A stretch of DNA of 9,695 nt from Candidatus Heimdallarchaeota archaeon AB_125 (GCA_001940755.1 MEHH01000081.1:1-9695); one strand, 5' to 3'. Shown: positions 1-7,775, numbered from the stretch's first letter. Notes: a model not told the origin generated them from the letters alone. Numbers and translations are program-made.

Positions 1-2625
1 CATAATCCAAAAATTGGTCCATATTTATCACCAAGCAAACCCTTCTCATCTCTCTATGATGATGCTGACAATCTACTTAGAACAATTCTGAGTCTTCAAT
101 GGTACGCGACACAATTATCCTTTGCATCAATACACTATGTTTGGGGTGGGATAGAATATTTCAGTTCTATCTGGTTGGATCAATACAATAGCACACATGA
201 TATTTCATTAGCAACTACTATTAGTAATCAGTTAACCGAAAATTACTTGGATATGCTTTTAGCATCATTCAACGAATCAAGGTATACTGAATTTGTGGAT
301 GTTTTTTACCAGGAAATTTCTAAGAGTTTTAATTATTTTGCAAACTTAACTTTACCTTCAAATGAGACAGATGTCTTTAATCTTCTAAGTGATATAATTA
401 AGCTCAATTCCACATTTATATCTGAAGTATCTCCAGATGTTAGACAGTCAGAACTTCTTACTTTGCTATCAAATAGTTTCAATTCGAGTAAATGGCAAAA
501 TGTGACATATTCGTACGAAAAAACAGCAGAGTTTCTGTATGGAACCAATAATTCTGTTGAAGTTGATTTTATAGAAGAAGTTTATGATGACGGGAACATT
601 CAAGGTTTTATTGATGCTAAAAATAAGTACCTTATACCTGTTTTGACGATGGAATCAACTATTCCTCCAATAACAGATGATATCATTATGATCTTTCTCA
701 AACAATTCACAAATTTCAAGGAAGAAATTGCAGATGCTGACACTACTTTGATAACTTTCAACATGGCTCTAAATCATTTGAATGAAGAAGGCAAAGCAGC
801 TTATCTAGAGTTGCTAAACATATTTCCTTCAATGAAAGAAGAAAATGAACCTTTAGAGGTTTATTGTACAGGTCTTGACTTCTTCATAGTAGAAATATCA
901 CTTGATTTTCAAATTCAAGCAAAAAGAACAGATTTGATTGTTATAATTACTATTGTAATCATTCTTCTTTTGGTATATAGGTCACCATTTTTACCTCTGA
1001 TTCAACTCTCAGTTCTAGCAATTGCTTTCGCAGTTTCGAGGTTAGTGTTTATTGGTATAGGGTCGGTAACTGGTGGTTTAGATTCCACGAGTCTTATTAT
1101 TCTAAGTGTAACTCTACTTGGAGCAACTACAGATTACTGTGTTTTCTTAATTGGTGATTATCTACTAAGCCTGAAAAAAACAGAAACAAAGTATGATGCC
1201 ATCAAAAAAACAATGAGACGTACTTCTAAAGGCATAATTATTGCATCTGTTTCCTTATCTTTTGGTTTTGGTGGATTAGTCTTGAGCAGTTTTGCATTAG
1301 CTACTGGAATGGGAATCAGCGGGATAATAGGCTTCTTAACAAGTATGGTGGTTTCTTTAACTTTAGTCCCTTCGATATTAGTTCTTCTAAATAAGAACAT
1401 TTTAACTAAATGGAAATTAGATATGAAAATATTTCAAAAAAGAAGAGGTACTCTTATGAAATATGTGAGAAAAGCAGTTCAAAAACCAAAGAAGGTTTTG
1501 CTCGTTTCAGTTATAATTTCTCTTATTGGAATTGGTGTCTTTATAGCTGTTCCAACAGATTATGCACAAATTTCTTCAGCTCCACAAACATATATAACTA
1601 GACAAGGTTTGGATTCAATTAATCAGCATATGGGTACAGAATATATAAGCCAGATTTCTTTACTTTTCAAGACAACTGATTTGGATCCTTTTGTTTTCAG
1701 TAATGATAGTTTGAATTTTGAATCTATCAATGAAGTTCTATTTATCACTGAAGCAATAAGGAATGAGACGAATGTAACGGTTCTTGCAGGTTTAAGTCAT
1801 CCTTTGGGAAAACCATATGATGAGACTCTCCAGAACAATTCATTATTTGTAACAGAGGAAATCCAAATTCTCATGAAAAATTATGTTTTCTCAGATGAAA
1901 AATATTCGGTTGTATATTGTGGTTCTTTATTCGCTGAAGGAGACAAAAAACTAGATGAACAAATCAAAACAATAAGATCTGTGATTGCAGATGTTATTGA
2001 ACAGAGAAACATTACAAATTGGCAAGTTTATACAACAGGCATAGCACCTGCTTTATATGATTTGAAAACTGGAGTTGCTAGAGACTTCAGTCTAATTTTT
2101 GTGTTTGTTTCAGTTACTATTACATTATTACTGATTGTATTTCTTAGAAAGTTTTTCATGTCAATCAGAGTTCTAGTAACTATACTTCTATCTCTTGGAA
2201 TAAGCTTAGGACTGTTCAGTCTAATCAGTCTACTCTTCTTAGGAGGTTCAATATATTGGATTGTACCTTTGTTAGCTTATGCAGTTTTAACTGCTTTAGG
2301 ATTGGATTTTGATGTACTATTTCTAGGAATCTTTCGTGATATTTACAATGATGTTAAAGATCCAGAAAAAGCAATTATTGAAGCTGTAGATCAAACAATG
2401 AACAATATTTCAGTAGCTGGAATTATTATGGCAGCTACATACTTCAGTTTATTATTCACTTCATCTATTCATATGCAGCAATTAGGGTTAGGATTAGGAA
2501 TAGGAATTTTAATCGATGTTTTCGTTTCTAGATTATTCATTGTCCCCCCAGCAATAGTGATGACTTTCAAGGGTGACAAACAGAAGAAGAAGATAAAAAA
2601 GAAAGGTGCTAAAGATGAGAAATAA
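1..2625 (+). CDS. MMPL/RND-family membrane transporter, 5' end outside window
   Basis: The frame is open from base 1, so this is the C-terminal 874 residues of a longer protein; the TTG at 175 is internal. Residue numbers count from base 1. Residues 1-310 form an extracytoplasmic domain rich in N-x-S/T sequons. A first membrane cluster (about 312-460) carries GATTDY at 374-379, the Asp-Tyr pair placed as in TM4 of MMPL proteins. A helix at about 498-518 is followed by a second extracytoplasmic domain (520-695). A second membrane cluster (695-857) contains the matching acidic motif, here LDFD (D769, Phe instead of the usual Tyr), and a Lys-rich cytoplasmic tail ends the protein. This two-fold repeat is the RND fold; the family exports lipids or other hydrophobic molecules using ion gradients, with these Asp residues in the relay. 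TM1 lies upstream of the window. The substrate is unknown. The 3' end overlaps the next gene by 11 nt. Confidence 0.85.
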   Translation, partial: HNPKIGPYLSPSKPFSSLYDDADNLLRTILSLQWYATQLSFASIHYVWGGIEYFSSIWLDQYNSTHDISLATTISNQLTENYLDMLLASFNESRYTEFVDVFYQEISKSFNYFANLTLPSNETDVFNLLSDIIKLNSTFISEVSPDVRQSELLTLLSNSFNSSKWQNVTYSYEKTAEFLYGTNNSVEVDFIEEVYDDGNIQGFIDAKNKYLIPVLTMESTIPPITDDIIMIFLKQFTNFKEEIADADTTLITFNMALNHLNEEGKAAYLELLNIFPSMKEENEPLEVYCTGLDFFIVEISLDFQIQAKRTDLIVIITIVIILLLVYRSPFLPLIQLSVLAIAFAVSRLVFIGIGSVTGGLDSTSLIILSVTLLGATTDYCVFLIGDYLLSLKKTETKYDAIKKTMRRTSKGIIIASVSLSFGFGGLVLSSFALATGMGISGIIGFLTSMVVSLTLVPSILVLLNKNILTKWKLDMKIFQKRRGTLMKYVRKAVQKPKKVLLVSVIISLIGIGVFIAVPTDYAQISSAPQTYITRQGLDSINQHMGTEYISQISLLFKTTDLDPFVFSNDSLNFESINEVLFITEAIRNETNVTVLAGLSHPLGKPYDETLQNNSLFVTEEIQILMKNYVFSDEKYSVVYCGSLFAEGDKKLDEQIKTIRSVIADVIEQRNITNWQVYTTGIAPALYDLKTGVARDFSLIFVFVSVTITLLLIVFLRKFFMSIRVLVTILLSLGISLGLFSLISLLFLGGSIYWIVPLLAYAVLTALGLDFDVLFLGIFRDIYNDVKDPEKAIIEAVDQTMNNISVAGIIMAATYFSLLFTSSIHMQQLGLGLGIGILIDVFVSRLFIVPPAIVMTFKGDKQKKKIKKKGAKDEK
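2603..2608 (+). promoter_or_regulatory. Shine-Dalgarno site that sets the start at 2615
   Basis: AAGGTG lies inside the 3' end of the transporter gene, 6 nt before ATG 2615. It matches the archaeal anti-SD core. A GTG at 2606 in the same frame sits inside this site, so ATG 2615 is the better start. It also puts the lysine-rich n-region of the signal peptide right at the N-terminus. Confidence 0.6.
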
Positions 2626-4231
2626 GAAATTACTATCACTGGCATTGATTCTTTTTGTTCTTAGTTTATCTCTTTCAAGAATAGAAGCTGAAAATGATAT
2701 AGATTTCAGAGAATCAAGCTTCGATGATAAAGGATATCTTCTTAGCTATAAAATAACCCAAGGTGAGAACCTTGATAATATGTTTCAAGATTTAGGGTTT
2801 GATTTTACAGGATCTCTTTCGAATGCTGAATTTAAGATTCTTCTAAAAGATAGAACTTCTGAATTTAGGGAAATTTACTATATTGAATCGGATCAATTTA
2901 TTCTCTCACAAGAGTCAGTGTACTTAACTGAAAGCTATTTGATTGTCAAGGAACCTTTAACTGCTGAAGTTAACACAGGAAGTGATTTTATTGCAGATTT
3001 TATAGGATTCAATTTCGAACCAGCTGAAACAGAGACTGTTCAAGCAGAATTACAACCAAATACTGCGATAATAGTACCAACAATATTCACTAATATTACT
3101 CGACCTAACTTTGGGGCTATGATTAAGGATGCCAATTATTTAGATTTCTTGCCATTGATATTAGATGAGAATTATGATAGATTCGAAGCTGAATTTGCTT
3201 CATTATTACTTGAAGAATCATTCTCAGTGAATATTTACAATAAAGACAATGAAGAATTTACTGTCTCTCTGAATATTAACATGGAAACTGCTGTTTCAAT
3301 GAGAGCAACCTGGAGCAAGACTAGTGGTTTATTAACAGCACTCTCTCTCCACCTTATCTATGAAGGTAAAAACAGTGTTTTAGTTATGGCATTAGAAGAT
3401 TACGAAGAGGTTCTATCTCCTTTGGATTCAACACAAGCAAGTTTCTTAATAACTAATAGCTCTGCAAGTCATGAGATCTATCAACCAAGAAATTCAACAC
3501 AAAACCAGCTTGAAGAGTTCGATGAGTGGGTTAATCAGTTAAATCAAACTTTAGGTTTGCAATATCTATTTACTAAATCTGGTCTGAATTTTCAAAAAAC
3601 ACTCTTTGTATATAATGCACTTCTTGACTCATATTTCTCTGCAACACCAATACATGGTTCATGGGTTGCTCAAGTACCTCCTGCTTTAATTCCTTTATGG
3701 GATAAATACTCAGGATTAGTAATATTTGCACAAAATCTTTGGAATCAATTAAGTGATGTATTCGATGGTTTTCAATTTACTTTGACAGGAGTTACAAGCT
3801 CACTGTTTACTATTCGAGAAATTGATTTTCATGTTAAATATCTGCATAAGGATAATCTTCACCATCTTTTGTGGGAATTTTCTTTTGATTTTCAATCAAA
3901 TAATACTCAAACTGTTGTACCAAGGATATTTATTCAAGACACAAAAGTAGAGATGAAGGGTTGGTTAGCTTATTCTAATAATGGTCAACTTCAGTCTTTT
4001 TCAGTTGAATTTCAGGAAAATTATCACTCACATTATGATCCACATGAATCAGAGTTGGGAAATAATTATTATTTTGAATATTATATAGAATCAGTGTTAG
4101 ATAATATTACTAAACCTGATTTTGAACATACTTCTGAAACCCCATATCCTTTCCATTTTGAGCAGATAATTTTTTATTGTATTCTTGTCTATTCAATTAT
4201 TAAGAATAAACGTAAGAAAGTGTTATCATGA
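2615..4231 (+). CDS. Secreted/membrane-anchored extracellular protein of unknown function
   Basis: A 538-residue protein that I do not recognise as a named family. It opens with a signal peptide (MRNKK, then a Leu-rich core to about residue 20, with possible cleavage after IEA at 23-25). The bulk looks beta-rich, with alternating hydrophobic and polar strands, and carries six N-x-S/T sequons, as expected of an archaeal surface glycoprotein. A short 12-residue hydrophobic stretch (518-529) followed by KNKRKK gives a C-terminal anchor with the basic end in the cytoplasm. The preceding TPYPFHFE recalls the Pro-Gly-Phe region of archaeal PGF-CTERM sorting tails but lacks the PGF itself. A His-containing patch (HSHYDPHE) occurs near the C-terminus. 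Overlap with the upstream transporter (11 nt) and downstream PIN gene (ATGA) implies one operon. It could be an accessory or partner protein of the exporter, which is inference from position only. Confidence 0.75.
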   Translation: MRNKKLLSLALILFVLSLSLSRIEAENDIDFRESSFDDKGYLLSYKITQGENLDNMFQDLGFDFTGSLSNAEFKILLKDRTSEFREIYYIESDQFILSQESVYLTESYLIVKEPLTAEVNTGSDFIADFIGFNFEPAETETVQAELQPNTAIIVPTIFTNITRPNFGAMIKDANYLDFLPLILDENYDRFEAEFASLLLEESFSVNIYNKDNEEFTVSLNINMETAVSMRATWSKTSGLLTALSLHLIYEGKNSVLVMALEDYEEVLSPLDSTQASFLITNSSASHEIYQPRNSTQNQLEEFDEWVNQLNQTLGLQYLFTKSGLNFQKTLFVYNALLDSYFSATPIHGSWVAQVPPALIPLWDKYSGLVIFAQNLWNQLSDVFDGFQFTLTGVTSSLFTIREIDFHVKYLHKDNLHHLLWEFSFDFQSNNTQTVVPRIFIQDTKVEMKGWLAYSNNGQLQSFSVEFQENYHSHYDPHESELGNNYYFEYYIESVLDNITKPDFEHTSETPYPFHFEQIIFYCILVYSIIKNKRKKVLS

Positions 4232-6018
4232 TCTCCACTAAAAAAGTACAGAACAACAAGTTCGTTCTAGATACAAACTTCTTTATTAGTGGTTTTGAAG
4301 CTAATCCTTCAGATTTTGGTTTATTCTTAGATATAATAACAGAGATGGGGATCGAGCTTTATGTAACAACCTACATAATGCAGGAAATTCGTTGGTATCT
4401 CCGCAGAAGAATAAAACCTCCTATTCAAATATTGAAAATGCCAATAAAGGAGATTAGAGAGTATAAAGAGAATTTGGATAAAGAGGAGCTCTCTTCCCCT
4501 CAAATAAACGATTTATCCAATATAGTTGCTGCAAAACAAGTCAATGCTGTAGTAGTTTCAAGTGATTTGAAATTAGTAAGAACTTGTGAAGCTTTAGATG
4601 TTCCAGTATTAATCTGTTCATCATTTGTTTTTTTGCTTAGAAACACATGCTTTCAAGAAGCTCATAATGAAGTTCTTGAAAAGATACATGATACTGTTTT
4701 ATCTGATGAAATAAGACATTCTGTTGAAAAAAGGCAGATGTTTGATCCAGTAACTAGAATTAAAAAAATCCAAGAACATGCAATTAATGTTCTACAGAAT
4801 ATTACAGCTGCTAATCAGATTTCTCCTGAGAAAGATACATCAAAGTATCATTCATTGCAAGAAGAAAATAACTTACTAGAATTAATGAATGAATTAGAAT
4901 TTGAATTTCCAAACTATATTGAGGAATTGGAGAAAGGTAATCTCGAGGTTCTCAGATTAGAGTTGGAGGAAGCATATATTGCTTTATCTGATTTATCCTT
5001 AGAACTTCGAGTTGCGCTTCTAGAAAAAGAAAGTTATATTGAGGAATTATCAGTTCGTTTGAAGGCTAGGATACTATATCTTCTAAGTGTAGTTGAGTTT
5101 ACTCTCCTTGATTTCGAGAAGTTAGATGGACACCTCAATATCATCACTGAAGTTTCAACAATATTCCCAAATCTTGTTTCAGATATATTTATGGATATCC
5201 ATTTTCTGAGAATGGTTTATTTCATAGTAACGAATAATCATGAAAGATTAAAAGGATATTATTCTGAGAAGTTTTTATTTTTGTGTGAAAAACAAAATCG
5301 TCTTGATTTATTGGGTTTGACTAGAGCTGTTATTTTAGCTTCTACTATAATGGAAAGCGGTTTGATCGATAAAAAAGCAGTGATTGAAGGGGAGGACGAA
5401 ATCTCCTTAATAATTCAAATTGGTTATATTCTATTACAGAAAAAGCAATTTGAGCATGCATTATTGATACTTCTTCAATCTCATTATCTAGCTTTGAATC
5501 TAGAGGATCAAGTTCTCTCAAAAGATACTCTAGAATTATTAGTTGTTTTACACTATGCAATAAAGGAAAGATGCACAGAAGAGATTTATCAAGGAATTGA
5601 AGATTTACAGGAACTAGGAGTATTTCAACTTCCAGTAATAGGGATAGCGGACATAAATGAATTACAAAGACTTGTATCCCACGAATATGTTTCTAAAGAT
5701 GAGTTAAATGTATTTTTACAGGATTGGTTTTACATTTATCATAGTGGAACTATTATTAAAGAAGGTGAAGTATATTCATTCATACTGTTAAAGAATCCCT
5801 ACTATTCACCAAGAATCGGTTTAATTTTGAAAACACCTTTTTCAATTTATGATACAAGTCCTGGGAGACAAGTTAAACTCTATGAAGGTAAAATAAAAGT
5901 AGGAATCCCTAAAGAATCAACAATAGATGGTTTTCCAATAGATTTAATCATGGAAGTTGAAGAAAAAGAAGCAAAGTTTATTTTCAGAGGACCGTTTGGC
6001 ATGAAAATAATACTATGA
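4228..6018 (+). CDS. PIN-domain putative ribonuclease with helical-repeat and beta C-terminal regions
   Basis: A 596-residue protein starting at an ATGA overlap, with no convincing SD of its own, so translation is probably coupled to the gene before. Residues 11-140 look like a PIN domain: VLDTNFFI (D15), an acidic residue in YIMQEIRW (E53), INDLSNIVAA (D95) and VVVSSDLKLV (D113) give the four acidic residues that bind metal in PIN nucleases. Residues about 150-510 are almost all helical with paired amphipathic helices, like TPR/HEAT-type repeats, and no clear consensus. Residues 513-596 switch to beta-strand-like sequence. It is cytoplasmic, with no signal peptide. PIN domains cleave RNA, as in VapC toxins or Nob1, but this protein is far longer than a VapC, has no antitoxin-like neighbour and lacks the Nob1 zinc ribbon. 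Target RNA is unknown. The end overlaps the convergent gene by 6 nt. Confidence 0.75.
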   Translation: MISTKKVQNNKFVLDTNFFISGFEANPSDFGLFLDIITEMGIELYVTTYIMQEIRWYLRRRIKPPIQILKMPIKEIREYKENLDKEELSSPQINDLSNIVAAKQVNAVVVSSDLKLVRTCEALDVPVLICSSFVFLLRNTCFQEAHNEVLEKIHDTVLSDEIRHSVEKRQMFDPVTRIKKIQEHAINVLQNITAANQISPEKDTSKYHSLQEENNLLELMNELEFEFPNYIEELEKGNLEVLRLELEEAYIALSDLSLELRVALLEKESYIEELSVRLKARILYLLSVVEFTLLDFEKLDGHLNIITEVSTIFPNLVSDIFMDIHFLRMVYFIVTNNHERLKGYYSEKFLFLCEKQNRLDLLGLTRAVILASTIMESGLIDKKAVIEGEDEISLIIQIGYILLQKKQFEHALLILLQSHYLALNLEDQVLSKDTLELLVVLHYAIKERCTEEIYQGIEDLQELGVFQLPVIGIADINELQRLVSHEYVSKDELNVFLQDWFYIYHSGTIIKEGEVYSFILLKNPYYSPRIGLILKTPFSIYDTSPGRQVKLYEGKIKVGIPKESTIDGFPIDLIMEVEEKEAKFIFRGPFGMKIIL

Positions 6019-6969
6019 TTCAATCCAAGATTTGATTGTTTCAGTCAATTCGTTATTAGTGAAGGGGTGCCTTTTTATTTTCTCTATTATTTGGCTTATT
6101 TCGTGTCTTCTTGCAGTTGCTAGAACTCCCATCTCCATCAAAGCATCTCTTGCTTTTGTAAAAGCCTGTACTAATTCGTCCTTATCAGATTCAACATATA
6201 CAACTGATAGTAAATTTTCATAAACCTGTTCAGGTGTTAAGCCACCCCAATTCTTTGAGATATCTGTCATTTCAGCAAATTCAGATGAAATAACAGCATA
6301 ACCTCGACCAACCTTTTTTATGAAATTCTTTTGTAATAAACGGAATACTGCTCTAGTAATGTCTTGAGGTTCAATCCTTATCTTTTGTTTCAATTCATCT
6401 TCAGTTAGTGGCATTTCTGCTTTCAAAAGAATACCTAAAATCAGTTGATCAGGTGTTCCATTTTCACTACAATGGATAACAAGATCTCTTAAAGATGTAA
6501 CAAAAACATCATCTGTAGGTCTCTTATAGTATGCCATCAAAGTATCGACGTAGTTGTTTACTGGTCCCAAATCTAGTTCAGGGACTTCTGATACACTGGT
6601 TTCAATCGGAGGAGTTGGAGGAGTAAAGGATGTCGATGGAGAAGTTTCTTGAGCTTCTGTTAGATCAATTTCTTTTTGTTGAACCATCTTCTTTAATTCA
6701 TATTCACGATCATCTCTAGCCTTTTTATCTTGTTCAAAAAACATTCTTTCCTCTTCTACTTTTTTGGAATAACCTTCTAATTCTAATTCTTTACTTTGAA
6801 TAACTTGATTTATCTTTGATATCTCGACTTGTAACTCTTCAATCTTACTGGATTGAGCTGCTATTCGTTGTTGTAGCTGCTGGATAAATTGCTCTTGAGC
6901 CTGTGTTCTAAGCTTTGCTTTTTTAGAATCGTCTTTAGAATCTTCATTATCATATGGATTGAAAACCAT
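6013..6969 (-). CDS. Coiled-coil protein with C-terminal winged-helix domain
   Basis: A 318-residue soluble protein. A charged N-terminus is followed by a long coiled coil (about 16-107, rich in Gln, Glu and Lys heptads), then a Pro/Thr/Ser linker (108-130). A helical segment (135-168) leads to a likely winged helix-turn-helix (172-228: TPDQLILGILL, then PLTEDELKQKI, then DITRAVFRLLQKNFIKKVG and a GRGYAV wing). Further amphipathic helices run to the end (245-318). This fits a DNA-binding or scaffold protein that oligomerises through the coiled coil; no specific family was recognised and target DNA is unknown. The start at 6969 has a good GGTGAT site 5 nt upstream. That site lies in a palindrome, suggesting self-control. 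It converges on the PIN gene with a 6-nt overlap, leaving no room for separate terminators. Confidence 0.7.
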   Translation of the reverse strand: MVFNPYDNEDSKDDSKKAKLRTQAQEQFIQQLQQRIAAQSSKIEELQVEISKINQVIQSKELELEGYSKKVEEERMFFEQDKKARDDREYELKKMVQQKEIDLTEAQETSPSTSFTPPTPPIETSVSEVPELDLGPVNNYVDTLMAYYKRPTDDVFVTSLRDLVIHCSENGTPDQLILGILLKAEMPLTEDELKQKIRIEPQDITRAVFRLLQKNFIKKVGRGYAVISSEFAEMTDISKNWGGLTPEQVYENLLSVVYVESDKDELVQAFTKARDALMEMGVLATARRHEISQIIEKIKRHPFTNNELTETIKSWIES

Positions 6970-6972
6970 CCC

Positions 6973-6989
6973 AAATCACCTAGTGATTT
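6973..6989 (-). promoter_or_regulatory. 17-bp palindrome overlapping the Shine-Dalgarno site of the winged-helix gene
   Basis: AAATCAC-CTA-GTGATTT is a perfect 7-bp inverted repeat with a 3-nt centre, ending 3 nt before the ATG. The SD GGTGAT (6975-6980 on the minus strand) is within its start-proximal arm. As DNA it could be an operator for the winged-helix product; as RNA it would form a hairpin hiding the SD. Both are inference. Confidence 0.5.
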
Positions 6990-7039
6990 TATGTAATCTT
7001 CCCAAATAAACTTATTCATTTATTTCTTTACTCAGAACT

Positions 7040-7081
7040 AAAAAATAAAAACAAACAATCTTGACTAAGCTAATCAAGATT
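7040..7081 (-). terminator. Stem-loop plus T-tract terminator after the UPF0200 gene
   Basis: On the minus strand an 8-bp perfect stem, AATCTTGA (7074-7081) pairing with TCAAGATT (7057-7064), has a 9-nt loop containing the TAG stop codon. It is followed at once by GTTTGTTTTTATTTTTT (7040-7056). The T-rich run alone would fit archaeal termination; with the stem it resembles a bacterial intrinsic terminator. The same run (TTTTATTTTT) could instead serve as a TATA box for the winged-helix gene downstream. Confidence 0.45.
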
Positions 7082-7681
7082 TAAAATCTCTTTAATGATT
7101 GTTTCAAAATCTGTTTCATTTTCCTCCAGAGTAACATATGGCCAGATTTTGTTTTCTGTACTCATAACATATTCTGCCAAAGCCATAACGTCTCCCACAC
7201 CATACCCGAGTTCTTTTTTATTTCTTGCGAGGAAATTATCAAAGTTTCTTAACAATGCATCTTCTTTAGCCTTTGCTCCTTTTGTTTCTTCAACACGATC
7301 TGGATTATCTAATCTTTTGAATCTTGTCTTCATTGAAGTGTGAAAAGCTATAACGAAAACATTTTCATCACCATAATGTTTTCGCAAAATCTCAACTTCT
7401 GATACAGCCCTGATACCAGAAATGAAAGTACCAGGAACATCATCTGGTAATTTATCTATTTTCTTCATTAATCTTTCAGTAAAAAAACTATCAGAAATTT
7501 TCTTACAGTCATCAGTAACCATCTTGATATTTTCTGGAGTAAACTCAAAACCTCTACTTGTTACTTCTTCCAAAACTTCAGTGCCAGTTTCATATAAAGG
7601 CATTTTATATTTTGGACCAATTATCTTTGCATAAGTTGTTTTACCACTTAATGGTAACCCTGAGAGAACTACTATTTTCAT
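7070..7681 (-). CDS. UPF0200 family P-loop nucleoside/nucleotide kinase-like protein
   Basis: A 203-residue P-loop NTPase. Walker A is GLPLSGKT (residues 8-15, K14). The family pattern follows: a TG-x-EVLEE helix (32-39) with RGFEFTPENI (43-52), SGIRAVSEVEILRKHYG (88-104) resembling the UPF0200 'GIRS-EVE' segment, HTSMKTRFKRL (114-124), and ELGYGVGDVMALAEYVM (157-173). These match the archaeal UPF0200 proteins, which have a CoaE/adenylate-kinase-like fold; their reaction is not established, although binding and hydrolysis of ATP or GTP is expected. Family members are usually a little shorter, about 180 residues. The start ATG at 7681 has GGTGA (7687-7691) with a 5-nt spacer. It has its own TATA box and an unusual structured leader, so it is likely transcribed independently of its neighbours. 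Cytoplasmic. Confidence 0.8.
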   Translation of the reverse strand: MKIVVLSGLPLSGKTTYAKIIGPKYKMPLYETGTEVLEEVTSRGFEFTPENIKMVTDDCKKISDSFFTERLMKKIDKLPDDVPGTFISGIRAVSEVEILRKHYGDENVFVIAFHTSMKTRFKRLDNPDRVEETKGAKAKEDALLRNFDNFLARNKKELGYGVGDVMALAEYVMSTENKIWPYVTLEENETDFETIIKEILNLD

Positions 7682-7701
7682 CTATTTCACCTACAGATTT
7701 T

Positions 7702-7775
7702 TTGGCCAGAGAGCTCGCTCTCTTCACTGCTAGCCATAACATTGCTCTGAGAGGTCTATGATAAGCTCTGGCCAA
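7702..7775 (-). ncRNA. Structured 5' leader or small RNA closed by a 10-bp stem
   Basis: TTGGCCAGAG (7702-7711) and CTCTGGCCAA (7766-7775) are perfect inverted copies enclosing 54 nt. Read on the minus strand, the 74-nt unit begins close to the start predicted from the TATA box at 7793-7800 and ends 20 nt before the UPF0200 start codon, with the SD in between. Within it AGAGAG-CGAG-CTCTCT (minus strand) can form a second hairpin that uses part of the closing stem, so the two pairings compete. The GC content is visibly higher than the surroundings. It is not a tRNA: no T-loop consensus or cloverleaf. It could be a cis-regulatory leader or a processed small RNA; no known family was recognised. 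Confidence 0.4.

Noticed and set aside
175..177. TTG as the start of the transporter gene
   Set aside because: The frame is open back to base 1 with protein-like sequence, there is no SD before it, and an MMPL protein needs TM1 further upstream.
4228..4650. VapBC toxin-antitoxin system
   Set aside because: The PIN protein is 596 residues long and the gene before it encodes a secreted protein, not a small DNA-binding antitoxin.
7095..7761. Three plus-strand ORFs of 67-82 codons
   Set aside because: They lie opposite the well-supported UPF0200 gene and show no protein family features.
7747..7770. C/D-box small RNA, from CTGA followed by TATGATA
   Set aside because: The C' box is imperfect and no matching terminal C and D boxes are present at guide-length spacing.
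7704..7774. tRNA gene, because of the 7-bp GGCCAGA/TCTGGCC acceptor-like stem and about 71-nt length
   Set aside because: No TTC-type T-loop, no D-arm or anticodon arm pairing on either strand, and no T at position 8.
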